Of a stretch of 64,000 bases of DNA, positions 1-9,026 are shown piece after piece. The notes below the pieces were generated by a model that saw only the letters and a list, made by a program, of their open reading frames with translations, ran no database searches and was not told the DNA's origin. Origin of the DNA: Campylobacter lanienae NCTC 13004. GTDB taxonomy: Bacteria; Campylobacterota; Campylobacteria; Campylobacterales; Campylobacteraceae. The stretch lies in NCBI RefSeq assembly GCF_002139935.1, contig NZ_CP015578.1, positions 1,178,001 to 1,242,000 on the forward strand, written 5' to 3'. The translations under genes were made by a program, and so were the position numbers. Positions within the stretch are counted from its first letter, which is position 1. Each line of letters opens with the position of its first letter.

Positions 1-2460
1 AGCTGGCTGTCCTAGTGTGAGATATCCTAGGCCAACAGAGCAAATGGTTTTTAGTTTAGAGTGGATTTTAGGCACCTTAGAAAAAAACTCCAAAGCCTCA
101 TCAGCACTCATCTCCAAAACTTCTGATATATTCTTGCCTTTGTATTTGATCTCTAAAGTTTGAGCATTATATCTACTTCCCTTACACGCATCACAAATCA
201 CGCTAATATCGGGCAAAAAGTGCATCTCAACCTTTATCTCGCCCTCTCCACTACACTTTTCGCATCTACCGCCTTTGACATTGAAGCTAAATCGGCCGAT
301 TTTATACCCTCTGATTTGTGCCTCTTTTGTCGCAGCAAATAGCACTCTTATCTCATCCATCACGCCTGTGTATGTAGCGGGATTTGAGCGTGGAGTTCTA
401 CCTATTGGGCTTTGGTCTAGATAGATGACCTTATCTAATTGCTCTAAGCCCTCTATCTTGGCCCCTTTTAAAATTTGAAATTTTCTAGCTCTATTTAATG
501 CTATTTCAGCTGCTGGAAGTAGAGCTTTAAGCACTAATGAGCTTTTACCGCTACCACTCACACCAGTAACGCCTACAAGATTACTAAGTGGGAATTTGAC
601 ACTTAAATTTGAGATATTATTTATAGTTATACCACTCAAATTTAACCATTTTTTTTGTTTTCGGCCTTTATAGTAGTTTATCTCTTTTTGACCATTTAGG
701 TATTGTGCGGTTTGGGTTTGTGAGCTTAATAGCTCTTTATATGTACCTTGAAATACCACTTCTCCGCCATAAACTCCAGCCCCAGGGCCGATATCTACTA
801 TATAATCAGCTGCTTCAATAGTCTTTTTATCATGCTCTACGACAATTACGCTATTACCCTTTTCTTGTAGATTTCTTAAGGTTTTAATAAGCTTTAGAGT
901 ATCTCTCTCATGAAGTCCGATACTAGGCTCATCTAGCACATACATAACCCCGCTTAATCCACTGCCTATTTGACTAGCGATTCTTATTCGTTGAGCCTCA
1001 CCGCCACTGATAGTTCTAGCATCCCTACCAAGGCTAATATAGCCAAGCCCAACATCATATAAGAAAAATAATCTCTCATTTATCTCTTTTAAAATCGGTG
1101 TAGCGATCAAACTCTCTTGAGCGCTTAAATGAGCGAAATTATCACTATTGCTAAAAAATTTAGTAGCATTTTCTATGCTCATATTTATGATTTCGCCTAT
1201 TGATTTAGAGGCTACTTTGACAGCTAGGCTATCAGCACACAATCTATCACCACCGCAACTTTCGCATACTTTTTCAGTCATATACTCGCTAAAATCTTTA
1301 TCATCTTTTAAAATTTCATAAGCAACTTTCAAAACCCCTTCAAAATGCTTATTAATCCTATGTCGTTTCCATAAAAATTCGATATTTTTTACATTTCCAT
1401 AAAGTATAAGTCTCTTAGAATCATCATCAAGCTTGGAGTATGGAGTTTTGATATCAATGCCATTTTGTTCGCAAAATGCTATTAAAAATTTATAATAATA
1501 GCTCTTATTAAATCCATACATAACCTTTATCGCACCATCTTCAATGCTTAAATTATCATCAATTATCTTATTTAAATCCAAGCTAAATCGAATTCCTAGC
1601 CCATCACAGCTAGGACAAGCACCCTTAGGTGAGTTAAAGCTAAAACTAAGTGGTTCAAGAGCATTAAAGCTAATTTTACAATCAAAACAAGCATTATGCT
1701 CGCTAAAATGTATATGAGAGTTATCTAAGCCAAGCTCATCAGCGTTAGCTATCTCAATCTCAAGCTCACCAAAACTCTCATAAAGCCCCTTTTGGACATC
1801 ATCTGCTATCCTAGAAGCGTTATCGCTATTTACTACAACCCTATCAATTACGGCTTTTATAGTGTGCTTTTTGGTCTTTGATAGCTCTATATCTTCATCC
1901 AATCTCACCATCACGCCATCTATCATAGCCCTTATAAAGCCCTTATTTTTTAAGCTCTCTAAAGTATCAGCAAAGCTACCTTTTTTCTCTCTTACAATTG
2001 GGGATAAAATCGTGATTTTAGAGCTTTGCGGGAGTTTGAGAATTTGATCTATTATATCATTTGCGCTCATTTTAGATACTCTTTTAGAGCATTTTGGGCA
2101 GTGCTGGATACCGATCCTAGCGTATAATAATCTTAAATAATCATAAATTTCAGTTATCGTCCCGACTGTGGAGCGTGGATTTTTGCTAGTGCTTTTTTGG
2201 TCAATTGCAATAGCTGGCGTGAGCCCATCTATATGATCTACATCGGGCTTTCCTACCTTATCAAGAAACTGCCTAGCGTAGCTTGAGAGTGATTCTATAT
2301 ATCTTCTTTGTCCCTCAGCGTATAAGGTATCAAAAGCCAAAGTACTCTTGCCACTACCGCTAAGACCTGTAAATACAACTAATCTATTTTTTGGGATATC
2401 TAGGTTAATATTTTTTAGATTATGCTCTTTAGCGCCTCTAATTTTGATAATGTCATTCAT
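1..2460 (-). CDS. uvrA: Excinuclease ABC subunit A (UvrA), 3' end cut by window edge
   Basis: UvrA is the damage-sensing ATPase of the UvrABC nucleotide excision repair complex. Translating the minus strand from the ATG at 2460 gives 820 uninterrupted codons to the window edge. The family normally has about 940 residues, so roughly the last 120 are outside. Visible features are a first Walker A (GLSGSGKST) near residue 30, CxxC zinc-binding pairs, the first ABC signature (ISGGEAQR) followed by LDEPSIGLH, a second Walker A (GVSGSGKSS), and a later C-terminal CEKC...CDAC zinc module. The start is supported by a TATAAT promoter element about 30 bp upstream. It is transcribed away from fbpC with no overlap. 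The identification is secure; only the missing C-terminus is unseen. Confidence 0.97.
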   Translation of the reverse strand, partial: MNDIIKIRGAKEHNLKNINLDIPKNRLVVFTGLSGSGKSTLAFDTLYAEGQRRYIESLSSYARQFLDKVGKPDVDHIDGLTPAIAIDQKSTSKNPRSTVGTITEIYDYLRLLYARIGIQHCPKCSKRVSKMSANDIIDQILKLPQSSKITILSPIVREKKGSFADTLESLKNKGFIRAMIDGVMVRLDEDIELSKTKKHTIKAVIDRVVVNSDNASRIADDVQKGLYESFGELEIEIANADELGLDNSHIHFSEHNACFDCKISFNALEPLSFSFNSPKGACPSCDGLGIRFSLDLNKIIDDNLSIEDGAIKVMYGFNKSYYYKFLIAFCEQNGIDIKTPYSKLDDDSKRLILYGNVKNIEFLWKRHRINKHFEGVLKVAYEILKDDKDFSEYMTEKVCESCGGDRLCADSLAVKVASKSIGEIINMSIENATKFFSNSDNFAHLSAQESLIATPILKEINERLFFLYDVGLGYISLGRDARTISGGEAQRIRIASQIGSGLSGVMYVLDEPSIGLHERDTLKLIKTLRNLQEKGNSVIVVEHDKKTIEAADYIVDIGPGAGVYGGEVVFQGTYKELLSSQTQTAQYLNGQKEINYYKGRKQKKWLNLSGITINNISNLSVKFPLSNLVGVTGVSGSGKSSLVLKALLPAAEIALNRARKFQILKGAKIEGLEQLDKVIYLDQSPIGRTPRSNPATYTGVMDEIRVLFAATKEAQIRGYKIGRFSFNVKGGRCEKCSGEGEIKVEMHFLPDISVICDACKGSRYNAQTLEIKYKGKNISEVLEMSADEALEFFSKVPKIHSKLKTICSVGLGYLTLGQPA

Positions 2461-2489
2461 TTGTAATCCATAATTTAAATAAAATTAGG

Positions 2490-2495
2490 ATTATA
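2490..2495 (-). promoter_or_regulatory. Candidate sigma70 -10 element for uvrA
   Basis: The minus strand reads TATAAT here, in the context GATATAATCC, about 30 bp upstream of the uvrA ATG. Campylobacter sigma70 promoters rely on an extended -10 and AT-rich upstream DNA rather than a -35 box, which fits this site. This is a motif match only. Confidence 0.45.
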
Positions 2496-2522
2496 TCTAA
2501 ATTTTAATAATACGATAACTAA

Positions 2523-3431
2523 CTAAGCATAAAATCCAAATTTCACCCTACTTTCTATCCTAAGAGTAGATGGCCAAAGCGCATAAAACCTAACACCCTT
2601 ATACTCTAACTCCACCTTATAAAACATCCCCATAAAGCTCTTATCTATCACACTAGCCTCAAACTCTCCACCCATATAAATTTCGCTATAAGCAAAGATA
2701 TTATTGCGACTTTTGATCCACTCAAAAAACTTATCACCATCTAAAAGATCTTGCTCTATATAGTTTAATCCGCCTAGCATCTTGGCTGATTTTGGATTTT
2801 TCACACTATAAAATAGCTCCTTAGCCGCCCCAATATCCAATATCTCACCCCTATCAAATAGAGCGATTTTATCACTTAGATAGTAAGCATCATCAATATC
2901 ATGAGTAACCAAAATCGCCGATAGATTTTCATCTTGGATCATCTGTTTTAACTCCGCTCTTAAGCTCTCTTTTAACCCCTGATCTAAATTCGAAAATGGC
3001 TCATCTAAAAGCAAGAGCTTTGCACCAGCCGCAATAGCCCTAGCAAAGGCCACCCTTTGAGCTTGTCCGCCTGAAATTTGATCTGGCTTTTTATCTCTTA
3101 AAGCCTCTATACCAAATTTAGCCAAAAGCTCATTAACCCTATTTTTAATCTCATTTTTATTAAATTTATTTAAGCCAAAAGCGATATTATCATATACGCT
3201 AAGATGTGGAAAAAGAGCGTAATTTTGAAACATAAATCCAATATTCAAATCACAGCTAAACTCATCATATTGGCCATTCTCCAAACCAGCTATACAACGC
3301 AAAAGCGTGCTTTTACCACTACCGCTGCCACCTAAAATAGATAAAATTTCATTATCATTAAGAGTTAAATTTATACCCTTTAAAACCTCATTTTGACCAA
3401 ATTTTTTACGCAAATTCTTAATTTTTAGCAC
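2523..3431 (-). CDS. fbpC: Iron(III) ABC transporter ATP-binding protein
   Basis: This is the ATPase that powers ferric iron import through the FbpB permease. The 302-residue protein has Walker A GGSGSGKST (near residue 35), signature SGGQAQRVAFARA, Walker B LLLLDEPFSNLD and the switch histidine in LVTHD. A short C-terminal extension after the ATPase core is typical of the FbpC/PotA type. The start is GTG, supported by an AGGG ribosome-binding site 5-6 nt upstream. It overlaps the end of fbpB by 14 bp, so the two are translationally coupled. The order fbpA-fbpB-fbpC matches the C. jejuni cfbpABC locus. Specificity for iron is inferred from the FbpA neighbour and the Fur-box-like sequence upstream of the operon. 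Confidence 0.9.
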   Translation of the reverse strand: MLKIKNLRKKFGQNEVLKGINLTLNDNEILSILGGSGSGKSTLLRCIAGLENGQYDEFSCDLNIGFMFQNYALFPHLSVYDNIAFGLNKFNKNEIKNRVNELLAKFGIEALRDKKPDQISGGQAQRVAFARAIAAGAKLLLLDEPFSNLDQGLKESLRAELKQMIQDENLSAILVTHDIDDAYYLSDKIALFDRGEILDIGAAKELFYSVKNPKSAKMLGGLNYIEQDLLDGDKFFEWIKSRNNIFAYSEIYMGGEFEASVIDKSFMGMFYKVELEYKGVRFYALWPSTLRIESRVKFGFYA

Positions 3432-5034
3432 TTTTTGCCCTTATAAATATCTTGGTAAAAATCAATATAAATAGCGATAATACCACTATCATAAAAGATG
3501 GCAAGGCACTATCATAAATTCTCTCATCACTCGCATACCAAAATGCCTTAACACTCAAAGTCTCAAAGCTAAATGGTGATAGCATTCTAGTAAGTGGCAA
3601 CTCCTTTATAGTATCTATAAAAACAACCAAAAATGAGAGCAAGAAAAACTGCTTCAAAAGTGGCATATATAGCTTAATCATCAAGATAAAATAGCTCGGT
3701 CTTAGCATATATCCAGCCTCATCAAGTGAGTCGTGAATTTTCGCAAATCCACCATCAATTGAGTAGATAGCAGTAGCCAAAAATCTCACCACATAAGCAA
3801 ATATCAAAACTCCAAACGATACCCCCAAAATCCCAACACCAAAGAATTTACCCACAAAGGCCGCTGCTATCATTAAGCTCACACCGATAGCCGCTCCAGG
3901 GATAGCATATCCAACTGAGCTAGCTTTAAGCAGCCAAAAGCCGAATTTACCACCCTTGCTAACTCTAGCTACAAAGCACAATATAAAAGCCAAAATAGTA
4001 GTAATAACCCCAGTAATACCAGCTAGGATAAGAGAATTTAAACTAAGCATATAAAAATCAATCTCAAATAACTTATAATCTCTAAGCCCCCAATATCCAA
4101 GCCACAAAAATGGCAATATAAATCCGATAAATAATATTATCAAGCAATAAACCATCGCTATGATGGATTTAAATCTATTTAAATTTCGTTTAGTAATAAA
4201 GTCGCTTATATCTTGATTGAAGCTAAATTTGCTCTTTTGACGCTGCTTATACTCTATATACATAAGTATAAAGACAAAAATCATCAAAATCGCAGATAAA
4301 GCACTAGATGAGTAGGCATCTCCAAGGTCATACCAAGTCTTAAAAATCCCCGCACTAAATGTATCCACACCTAGATACGCACTAGCTCCATAATCGCTTA
4401 AAACCTCCATCAAAACCAGCATAAGCCCAGCCAAAATACTTGGCATTGCTAATTTGATACTTACCTTATAAAATATGCTAAATTCGCTATATCCGTTGAT
4501 TTTGCCAACTTCATAAATCGCTTTTGACTCGCTTTTAAAAGCTGATTTAGCTAGCAAATATACATAAGGATATAGCGACATACTAAGCACAAAAATCACA
4601 CCATAAATATTAAAAATATCAATCCTAAATCCAAAAATGCTTTGAAATTCCCCACCATAATCCATAATCCCCACATAGACAAAAGCCAATATATAAGCAG
4701 GAATAGCAAGTGGCAATATAAGTAAATTTTCTAAAATTTTAGATAGATAGAAGTTATAATTGCTTATCAAATAAGCCGTGCTAACACCCAAAATAGCACA
4801 AATCACAAGCACGAAAAAGGCTACTATAAATGTATCTTTGACAAATCTCAAAAATAAAAAATCAAAAAAATGATTTAAATTCCTAGATATCTCATCAAGC
4901 CTTGTAGCATCGCTACTAGCAAGGGCTTGATATAGATAGATGCCAAATTCAATAAAAATACTAATAACAGGAATAATCACCAAAAAAGCTAATAAAATTC
5001 CTAAGAATTTTATAGCTTTTGTGCGTTTTCTCAT
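3418..5034 (-). CDS. fbpB: Iron(III) ABC transporter permease
   Basis: This is the inner-membrane permease of a ferric iron importer. At 538 residues it is a fused double-domain permease with about twelve hydrophobic segments in two halves, as in FbpB/SfuB proteins. Each half has an EAA-type loop that contacts the ATPase: one near residues 175-200 (EVGKINGYSEFSIFYKV) and one near 440-460 (EAGYMLRPSYFILMIKL). Its ATG overlaps the fbpA stop by 4 bp and its 3' end overlaps fbpC by 14 bp, so all three genes are one operon. A role in thiamine or another anion cannot be excluded from the permease alone, but the adjacent FbpA makes iron likely. Confidence 0.9.
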   Translation of the reverse strand: MRKRTKAIKFLGILLAFLVIIPVISIFIEFGIYLYQALASSDATRLDEISRNLNHFFDFLFLRFVKDTFIVAFFVLVICAILGVSTAYLISNYNFYLSKILENLLILPLAIPAYILAFVYVGIMDYGGEFQSIFGFRIDIFNIYGVIFVLSMSLYPYVYLLAKSAFKSESKAIYEVGKINGYSEFSIFYKVSIKLAMPSILAGLMLVLMEVLSDYGASAYLGVDTFSAGIFKTWYDLGDAYSSSALSAILMIFVFILMYIEYKQRQKSKFSFNQDISDFITKRNLNRFKSIIAMVYCLIILFIGFILPFLWLGYWGLRDYKLFEIDFYMLSLNSLILAGITGVITTILAFILCFVARVSKGGKFGFWLLKASSVGYAIPGAAIGVSLMIAAAFVGKFFGVGILGVSFGVLIFAYVVRFLATAIYSIDGGFAKIHDSLDEAGYMLRPSYFILMIKLYMPLLKQFFLLSFLVVFIDTIKELPLTRMLSPFSFETLSVKAFWYASDERIYDSALPSFMIVVLSLFILIFTKIFIRAKSAKN

Positions 5035-6035
5035 CTAAATCCTACTTCATCATATATAAGCACAGCATCTTTGACATTATCAGCGATCTTTGATACATCG
5101 ATGCTATCTTCTTTAAATTTGCCAAATTCCTTCACAATATCCGAAGGCTCCACATCCGAGCGAACTGGAAATTCGTAATTTATATTTGTTAGCATAGCTT
5201 GAATATCTTTACTAAGCATAAATTCCATAAATTTCTTAGCCGCATCTTGGTTTTTGCTAGAAGCTGTCATGGCTATACCGCTTACATTTATATGTGTTCC
5301 ACGGCCATCTTGATTTGGAAAAATTATACCAATAGAGTTGCCAACTTCTCTATCCTTTGGATTTTTAGAAGTTTTCAAAAGCCCTATATAATATGTATTC
5401 ACAACCGCAAATGGCGCCACTCCTGCTATCATCTGTCTAGCCTGATCTCTATCACCGCCTTTTGGTGCTATAGCTAGATTATCTAGCACACCTTTGGCCC
5501 ATTTTTTGCCTTCATCTTTGCCATCATTTGCGATAATTGATGCTAAAAGTGTCTTAGAGTATGGCGCAGTCGCACTTCTCATGAGTACCTTGCCTTTTAG
5601 CTCTGGCTTAGCTAAATCTTCATAAGTTTTAACTAAATTCAGATCCACATTGGCATTTTTGTTATAAGCGATGATTCTAGCTCTTTTAGTGATAGAAAAC
5701 CACATATCATCTTTATCTCTTAAATTTGATGGAATTATATCTTTTAAAACCTTAGAATCTACAGGGGCTAAAATATTTGCGTTTTTAGCTTCGCTTAAAT
5801 TTGACACATCAGCAGTGATAAATATATCAGCTGGCGAGTCTTTGCCCTCTAATTGAAGTCTTTTTATAAGCTCTGGCGCTTGTGCTGTTGTGTGATTTAT
5901 CTTAATTCCTGTTTGAGCCTCAAATTTTTTATATATCTCAAAATCCGCATCATAATGCCTAGCTGAATATACATTAAGCTCCGCACCTATCAAGGCTGAC
6001 GCACTAAGTAACGCAGTGATGATAACCTTTCTCAT
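5031..6035 (-). CDS. fbpA: Periplasmic iron(III)-binding protein
   Basis: This periplasmic protein captures ferric iron for FbpBC. The start is placed at the ATG at 6035, eleven codons inside the longest frame. It has a GGGAG ribosome-binding site and immediately begins a signal peptide (MRKVIITALLSASALIGA, cleavage before ELN). The mature protein starts with LNVYSARHYDAD and later has NTYYIGLL, the tyrosine-rich iron-binding signatures of the bacterial transferrin family (class III FbpA, as in Campylobacter CFbpA). Length, 334 residues, is normal. It is the first gene of fbpABC and lies downstream of a Fur-box-like site, so repression by iron-loaded Fur is likely. Confidence 0.92.
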   Translation of the reverse strand: MRKVIITALLSASALIGAELNVYSARHYDADFEIYKKFEAQTGIKINHTTAQAPELIKRLQLEGKDSPADIFITADVSNLSEAKNANILAPVDSKVLKDIIPSNLRDKDDMWFSITKRARIIAYNKNANVDLNLVKTYEDLAKPELKGKVLMRSATAPYSKTLLASIIANDGKDEGKKWAKGVLDNLAIAPKGGDRDQARQMIAGVAPFAVVNTYYIGLLKTSKNPKDREVGNSIGIIFPNQDGRGTHINVSGIAMTASSKNQDAAKKFMEFMLSKDIQAMLTNINYEFPVRSDVEPSDIVKEFGKFKEDSIDVSKIADNVKDAVLIYDEVGFR

Positions 6036-6101
6036 ATTTTCTCCCACATTTTTTAAATTCGATTGCAAAATGATAGCGACATAAAGTAAATAATCAATAA
6101 A

Positions 6102-6116
6102 TGATAATGGTTATTA
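6102..6116. promoter_or_regulatory. Candidate Fur box upstream of fbpABC
   Basis: TGATAAT-G-GTTATTA fits the 7-1-7 Fur recognition pattern TGATAAT-n-ATTATCA, perfectly on the left half and 5 of 7 on the right. It lies 66 bp upstream of the fbpA start, in the likely promoter zone. The position and the iron-uptake operon it precedes support iron-dependent repression. No binding data are available here. Confidence 0.5.
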
Positions 6117-6190
6117 ATTTCTATAAATGTATAGAATTTGGATTATTCTTAGATAAAACTTAATTATTAAAATTTAAAAAAATTTATAAT

Positions 6191-6213
6191 AATGTGTTAC
6201 ATATTTACACATT
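6191..6213. promoter_or_regulatory. Inverted repeat in the fbpA / dicarboxylate transporter intergenic region
   Basis: AATGTGT and ACACATT form a perfect 7-bp inverted repeat with a 9-bp spacer, about 60 bp upstream of the -10 candidate of the transporter gene. The half-site spacing suits a dimeric regulator. Which regulator binds it, if any, cannot be said from sequence. AT-rich DNA gives such repeats by chance fairly often, though the GTGT/ACAC core is less likely to be random. Confidence 0.3.
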
Positions 6214-6270
6214 TTTATAAAAAATTTAATTAAATTAATATAAATATTTTTAAATTCAATAAATTATTGT

Positions 6271-6276
6271 TATAAT
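6271..6276 (+). promoter_or_regulatory. Candidate sigma70 -10 element for the DASS transporter
   Basis: TATAAT in the context TTGTTATAATGTAA lies 35 bp upstream of the ATG at 6311. The upstream DNA is strongly AT-rich with T-runs. Motif match only. Confidence 0.45.
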
Positions 6277-6310
6277 GTAATTTTAAATAATTTCATAATA
6301 AAGGTTAAAG

Positions 6311-7966
6311 ATGTCCAATCCAAACATCCCTATTGACAAGCAGACAAATGCTATTCAATTCATCGGCTTAATCGGTGGTGTTATAGCTGCTATGCTTGTT
6401 TATTACATTATGCCTAGCAATGCTGGCGAGATAGCTTTAGCAGCTGCAAATGGCAAAACACTCAATGTAAATGCTCTTCCTATAGTTGCCGCTGTGGCTG
6501 TTTTAATGGGTATATGGTGGATGACTGAGGCTATCGCACTTCCTGCTACGGCTTTGCTTCCTATGGTTTTGTTCCCTATTTTGGGCGTAGATACATTTAA
6601 AAACGCCGCCGCTCCATACGCAAGTGATACTATATATCTATTCATGGGTGGTTTCATCTTAGCCCTTGCTATGCAAAAATGGAATCTCCATACTCGTATA
6701 GCTCTTGGAATTGTCTTGTTAGTAGGGACTAGCCCTAGAAGACTTGTAGCTGGATTTATGATAGCTACTGGCTTTATGTCTATGTGGGTTAGCAATACCG
6801 CAACTGCTGTTATGATGCTCCCTGTTGGTCTATCTGTGCTTCATCTAGTTAGCAAACTAACAGGCAAAGATAATGAGCTAAAACAAGTCGATGCAAATCA
6901 TATGGATGAAGTTGCTCGTCAAGGTACTCAAGGCGGATTTGCAAGTGCTGTTATCCATAAAGGAAAAGATGTAGTAAGCGAAATCAAAGACAAAACCGCA
7001 GCCTATACTTCAAATTTCGGTATTGCTTTAATGCTTGGTATAGCTTATGCCGCTTCTGTCGGCTCTCTTGGCACTATTATCGGCACTCCGCCAAATGCGC
7101 TTTTAGTAGCTCATATGAAAAATGAATTTGGTATCGAAATTGGCTTTGGTGAGTGGATGTTGATGGGTGTTCCTCTATCTATTATTATGCTGATTGCTTG
7201 TTGGGCGCTTTTGGTTTATGTATTATTTAAACCTGAAATTAGTGAAATTCCAGGCGGCAAAGAGGTAATCCATCAAGAGTATAAAAAGCTAGGTACGATG
7301 AGTAGAGCTGAGTGGCTAGTAGGTGGGGTGTTTGTCTTGGCTGCGCTTTGTTGGATATTCCTTGGATTTATCTTTAAACACTATGGGATTAAAGTTGCTA
7401 GTTTGGATTCTGTTATTGCTATGAGTGTTGCTGTGTTGCTCTTTATAATTCCAGCAAATTCAAATCATGAGAGATTGATAGATTGGGATACAGCCAAAAA
7501 ATTGCCGTGGGATATCTTAATATTATTTGGCGGTGGTCTAGCGCTTTCAGCTCAATTTAGCAAAACAGGCCTATCTCTATGGATAGGACATCAAGTTTCA
7601 GCTCTTGGTTTTATGCCAATTGTGCTTATTATATTGATTGTTACTGCTCTTGTAATATTCTTAACAGAGATTACATCAAATACAGCTACCGCAGCAGCGT
7701 TCTTGCCTGTTATAGCCGGTGTGGCGATCGGTCTAGGATACGAAGGACAAAATATAATGCTATTTACAGTTCCAGTCGCACTTGCTGCTACTTGTGCATT
7801 TATGCTACCAGTGGCCACTCCACCAAATGCTATTGCTTATGGCTCGGGATATGTGAGAATTAGTGATATGATTAAAGCGGGTTTGTGGCTAAATATCATA
7901 GCAATATTCTTAATCACTTTAACAATTATATTCCTTACAACTACGGTATTTGGACTAAATATATAA
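6311..7966 (+). CDS. DASS-family anion (dicarboxylate) : sodium symporter
   Basis: This is an inner-membrane secondary transporter of the divalent anion:Na+ symporter (DASS/SLC13) family. The 551-residue protein has many hydrophobic segments from residue 15 to the end. Family signatures are visible: SNTATAVMMLP near residue 160, GTIIGTPPNALL near residue 258, and the paired C-terminal motifs TSNTATAAAFLP and LPVATPPNAIAYGSG. The SNT and TPPN motifs form the substrate and sodium sites in VcINDY-type proteins. Likely substrates are C4-dicarboxylates such as succinate, fumarate or malate, but sulfate or tricarboxylates cannot be excluded. An AAGG ribosome-binding site precedes the ATG. It is monocistronic, with a strong terminator just downstream. 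Confidence 0.88.
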   Translation: MSNPNIPIDKQTNAIQFIGLIGGVIAAMLVYYIMPSNAGEIALAAANGKTLNVNALPIVAAVAVLMGIWWMTEAIALPATALLPMVLFPILGVDTFKNAAAPYASDTIYLFMGGFILALAMQKWNLHTRIALGIVLLVGTSPRRLVAGFMIATGFMSMWVSNTATAVMMLPVGLSVLHLVSKLTGKDNELKQVDANHMDEVARQGTQGGFASAVIHKGKDVVSEIKDKTAAYTSNFGIALMLGIAYAASVGSLGTIIGTPPNALLVAHMKNEFGIEIGFGEWMLMGVPLSIIMLIACWALLVYVLFKPEISEIPGGKEVIHQEYKKLGTMSRAEWLVGGVFVLAALCWIFLGFIFKHYGIKVASLDSVIAMSVAVLLFIIPANSNHERLIDWDTAKKLPWDILILFGGGLALSAQFSKTGLSLWIGHQVSALGFMPIVLIILIVTALVIFLTEITSNTATAAAFLPVIAGVAIGLGYEGQNIMLFTVPVALAATCAFMLPVATPPNAIAYGSGYVRISDMIKAGLWLNIIAIFLITLTIIFLTTTVFGLNI

Positions 7967-7970
7967 AACT

Positions 7971-7998
7971 TAGCTAGGCAAATCTGCCTAGCTATTTT
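7971..7998 (+). terminator. Rho-independent terminator after the DASS transporter gene
   Basis: TAGCTAGGCA, loop AATC, TGCCTAGCTA form a perfect 10-bp stem with a 4-nt loop followed by TTTT. It starts 5 bp after the stop codon, so it ends that transcript and separates it from the nos operon. Confidence 0.88.
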
Positions 7999-8080
7999 AA
8001 ATTAAATAATCTTTATTAACAAACTATAAAATTCAGTAAATATTTTTACAATTTTATACGAATAAAAATAAAAAATATGA

Positions 8081-8086
8081 TATAAT
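8081..8086 (+). promoter_or_regulatory. Candidate -10 element for the nos operon
   Basis: TATAAT lies 53 bp upstream of the first nos-cluster gene, in very AT-rich DNA. I see no convincing TTGA-N6-TCAA site of the FNR/NssR kind near it. Control by a Crp/Fnr-type regulator, known for the Wolinella nos cluster, is therefore not shown by this sequence. Confidence 0.4.
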
Positions 8087-8138
8087 TAAAAATCATATAA
8101 ATCATAGAAATATTATTAAAATTAATAAGAGTTGAGGT

Positions 8139-8996
8139 ATGAAAATTTTATTTTATATTTTTTCGCTTGTTTTAATCGGCTATTGTAAATGCGAATTAAT
8201 CCAAAAATCTAATACCGATATCAATAGCGCCTCTTTAAACTCTGCTCAAATCTCATATAGTGATAGCAAAAATCTATATACGCTAAATTTAGCAACTAAT
8301 AAAATCACGACCAACATACAACTAAAAAGCGATAAAATAAATACAATTAAATTAAATAATGAAAATCTAATAGCTGGATTAGATAGCGGATATCTCATAC
8401 AAATCAGCCCAAAAGGCGATAAAGAAATTTTGATAGATCCTATCAAAACTGGTATAATAGACTCCATCACATCTATAAATTTTATAAAAGATAAGATAAT
8501 CCTTACTATCGGCTCTAATCATCTAATAATATATGATGAGATAAACAAAATCTACAAAATATCAAATTTAAATCTAAAATCCAAAATCACCACCACGCAT
8601 ATAATCAATGATAATCTATATATCTCTACTTTTGATAGAAATATCTATAACATAAATTTACACAACCTTACAATAGATAAAATTTCAACAACACCAAGTA
8701 TCCCAACTGCTATTCATAGCGTAAATAATGAGATAATAATTGGCTTGATAAATGGCGAATTAATCTACAAAAATCAAATTTATAAAGTTTCAAATAACCA
8801 AATAAGCGCAATAAAAATTTATAAAAACAACATATATATCGCAGATTGGAGCTCAAATTTATATATTTATGATTTTAATTTAAATTTAAAAAATAGCATA
8901 AAGATTGGTAATGACGCAATTATGGATATGTTTATAAATACAAATAGCCAAATAATCTTATGGAATCGTGCTATTTATTCTTGTGGTATTGAGTAA
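8139..8996 (+). CDS. Putative exported beta-propeller (NapL-like) protein at head of nos operon
   Basis: This 285-residue protein has an N-terminal hydrophobic export signal (residues 1-15) followed by a CKC motif. The last residue before the first Cys is Tyr, so it is a poor lipobox. The rest consists of about six or seven units of roughly 40 residues, each with short hydrophobic strands (such as LYIYD, LIIYDE), the look of a WD40/YVTN-type beta-propeller. It contains no haem or iron-sulfur motif. It reads into nosZ with a 30-bp gap and is probably the first gene of the operon. NapL, a periplasmic propeller-like protein of unknown role in epsilonproteobacterial nap operons, is a plausible relative because NosG and NosH also mirror NapG and NapH. 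That link is inference. Base composition is visibly more AT-rich than nosZ. Confidence 0.6.
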   Translation: MKILFYIFSLVLIGYCKCELIQKSNTDINSASLNSAQISYSDSKNLYTLNLATNKITTNIQLKSDKINTIKLNNENLIAGLDSGYLIQISPKGDKEILIDPIKTGIIDSITSINFIKDKIILTIGSNHLIIYDEINKIYKISNLNLKSKITTTHIINDNLYISTFDRNIYNINLHNLTIDKISTTPSIPTAIHSVNNEIIIGLINGELIYKNQIYKVSNNQISAIKIYKNNIYIADWSSNLYIYDFNLNLKNSIKIGNDAIMDMFINTNSQIILWNRAIYSCGIE

Positions 8997-9026
8997 TTGA
9001 TACAAATTTTATAAAAGGAGAGTCTT

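Noticed and set aside
6403-6795. 130-codon open frame opposite the DASS transporter
   Set aside because: No ribosome-binding site and no recognisable domain; hydrophobic composition mirrors the transporter's coding strand.
8139-8200. Lipoprotein signal in the propeller gene
   Set aside because: The residue before the first Cys is Tyr, which does not fit the lipobox rule; export is likely, lipidation not supported.
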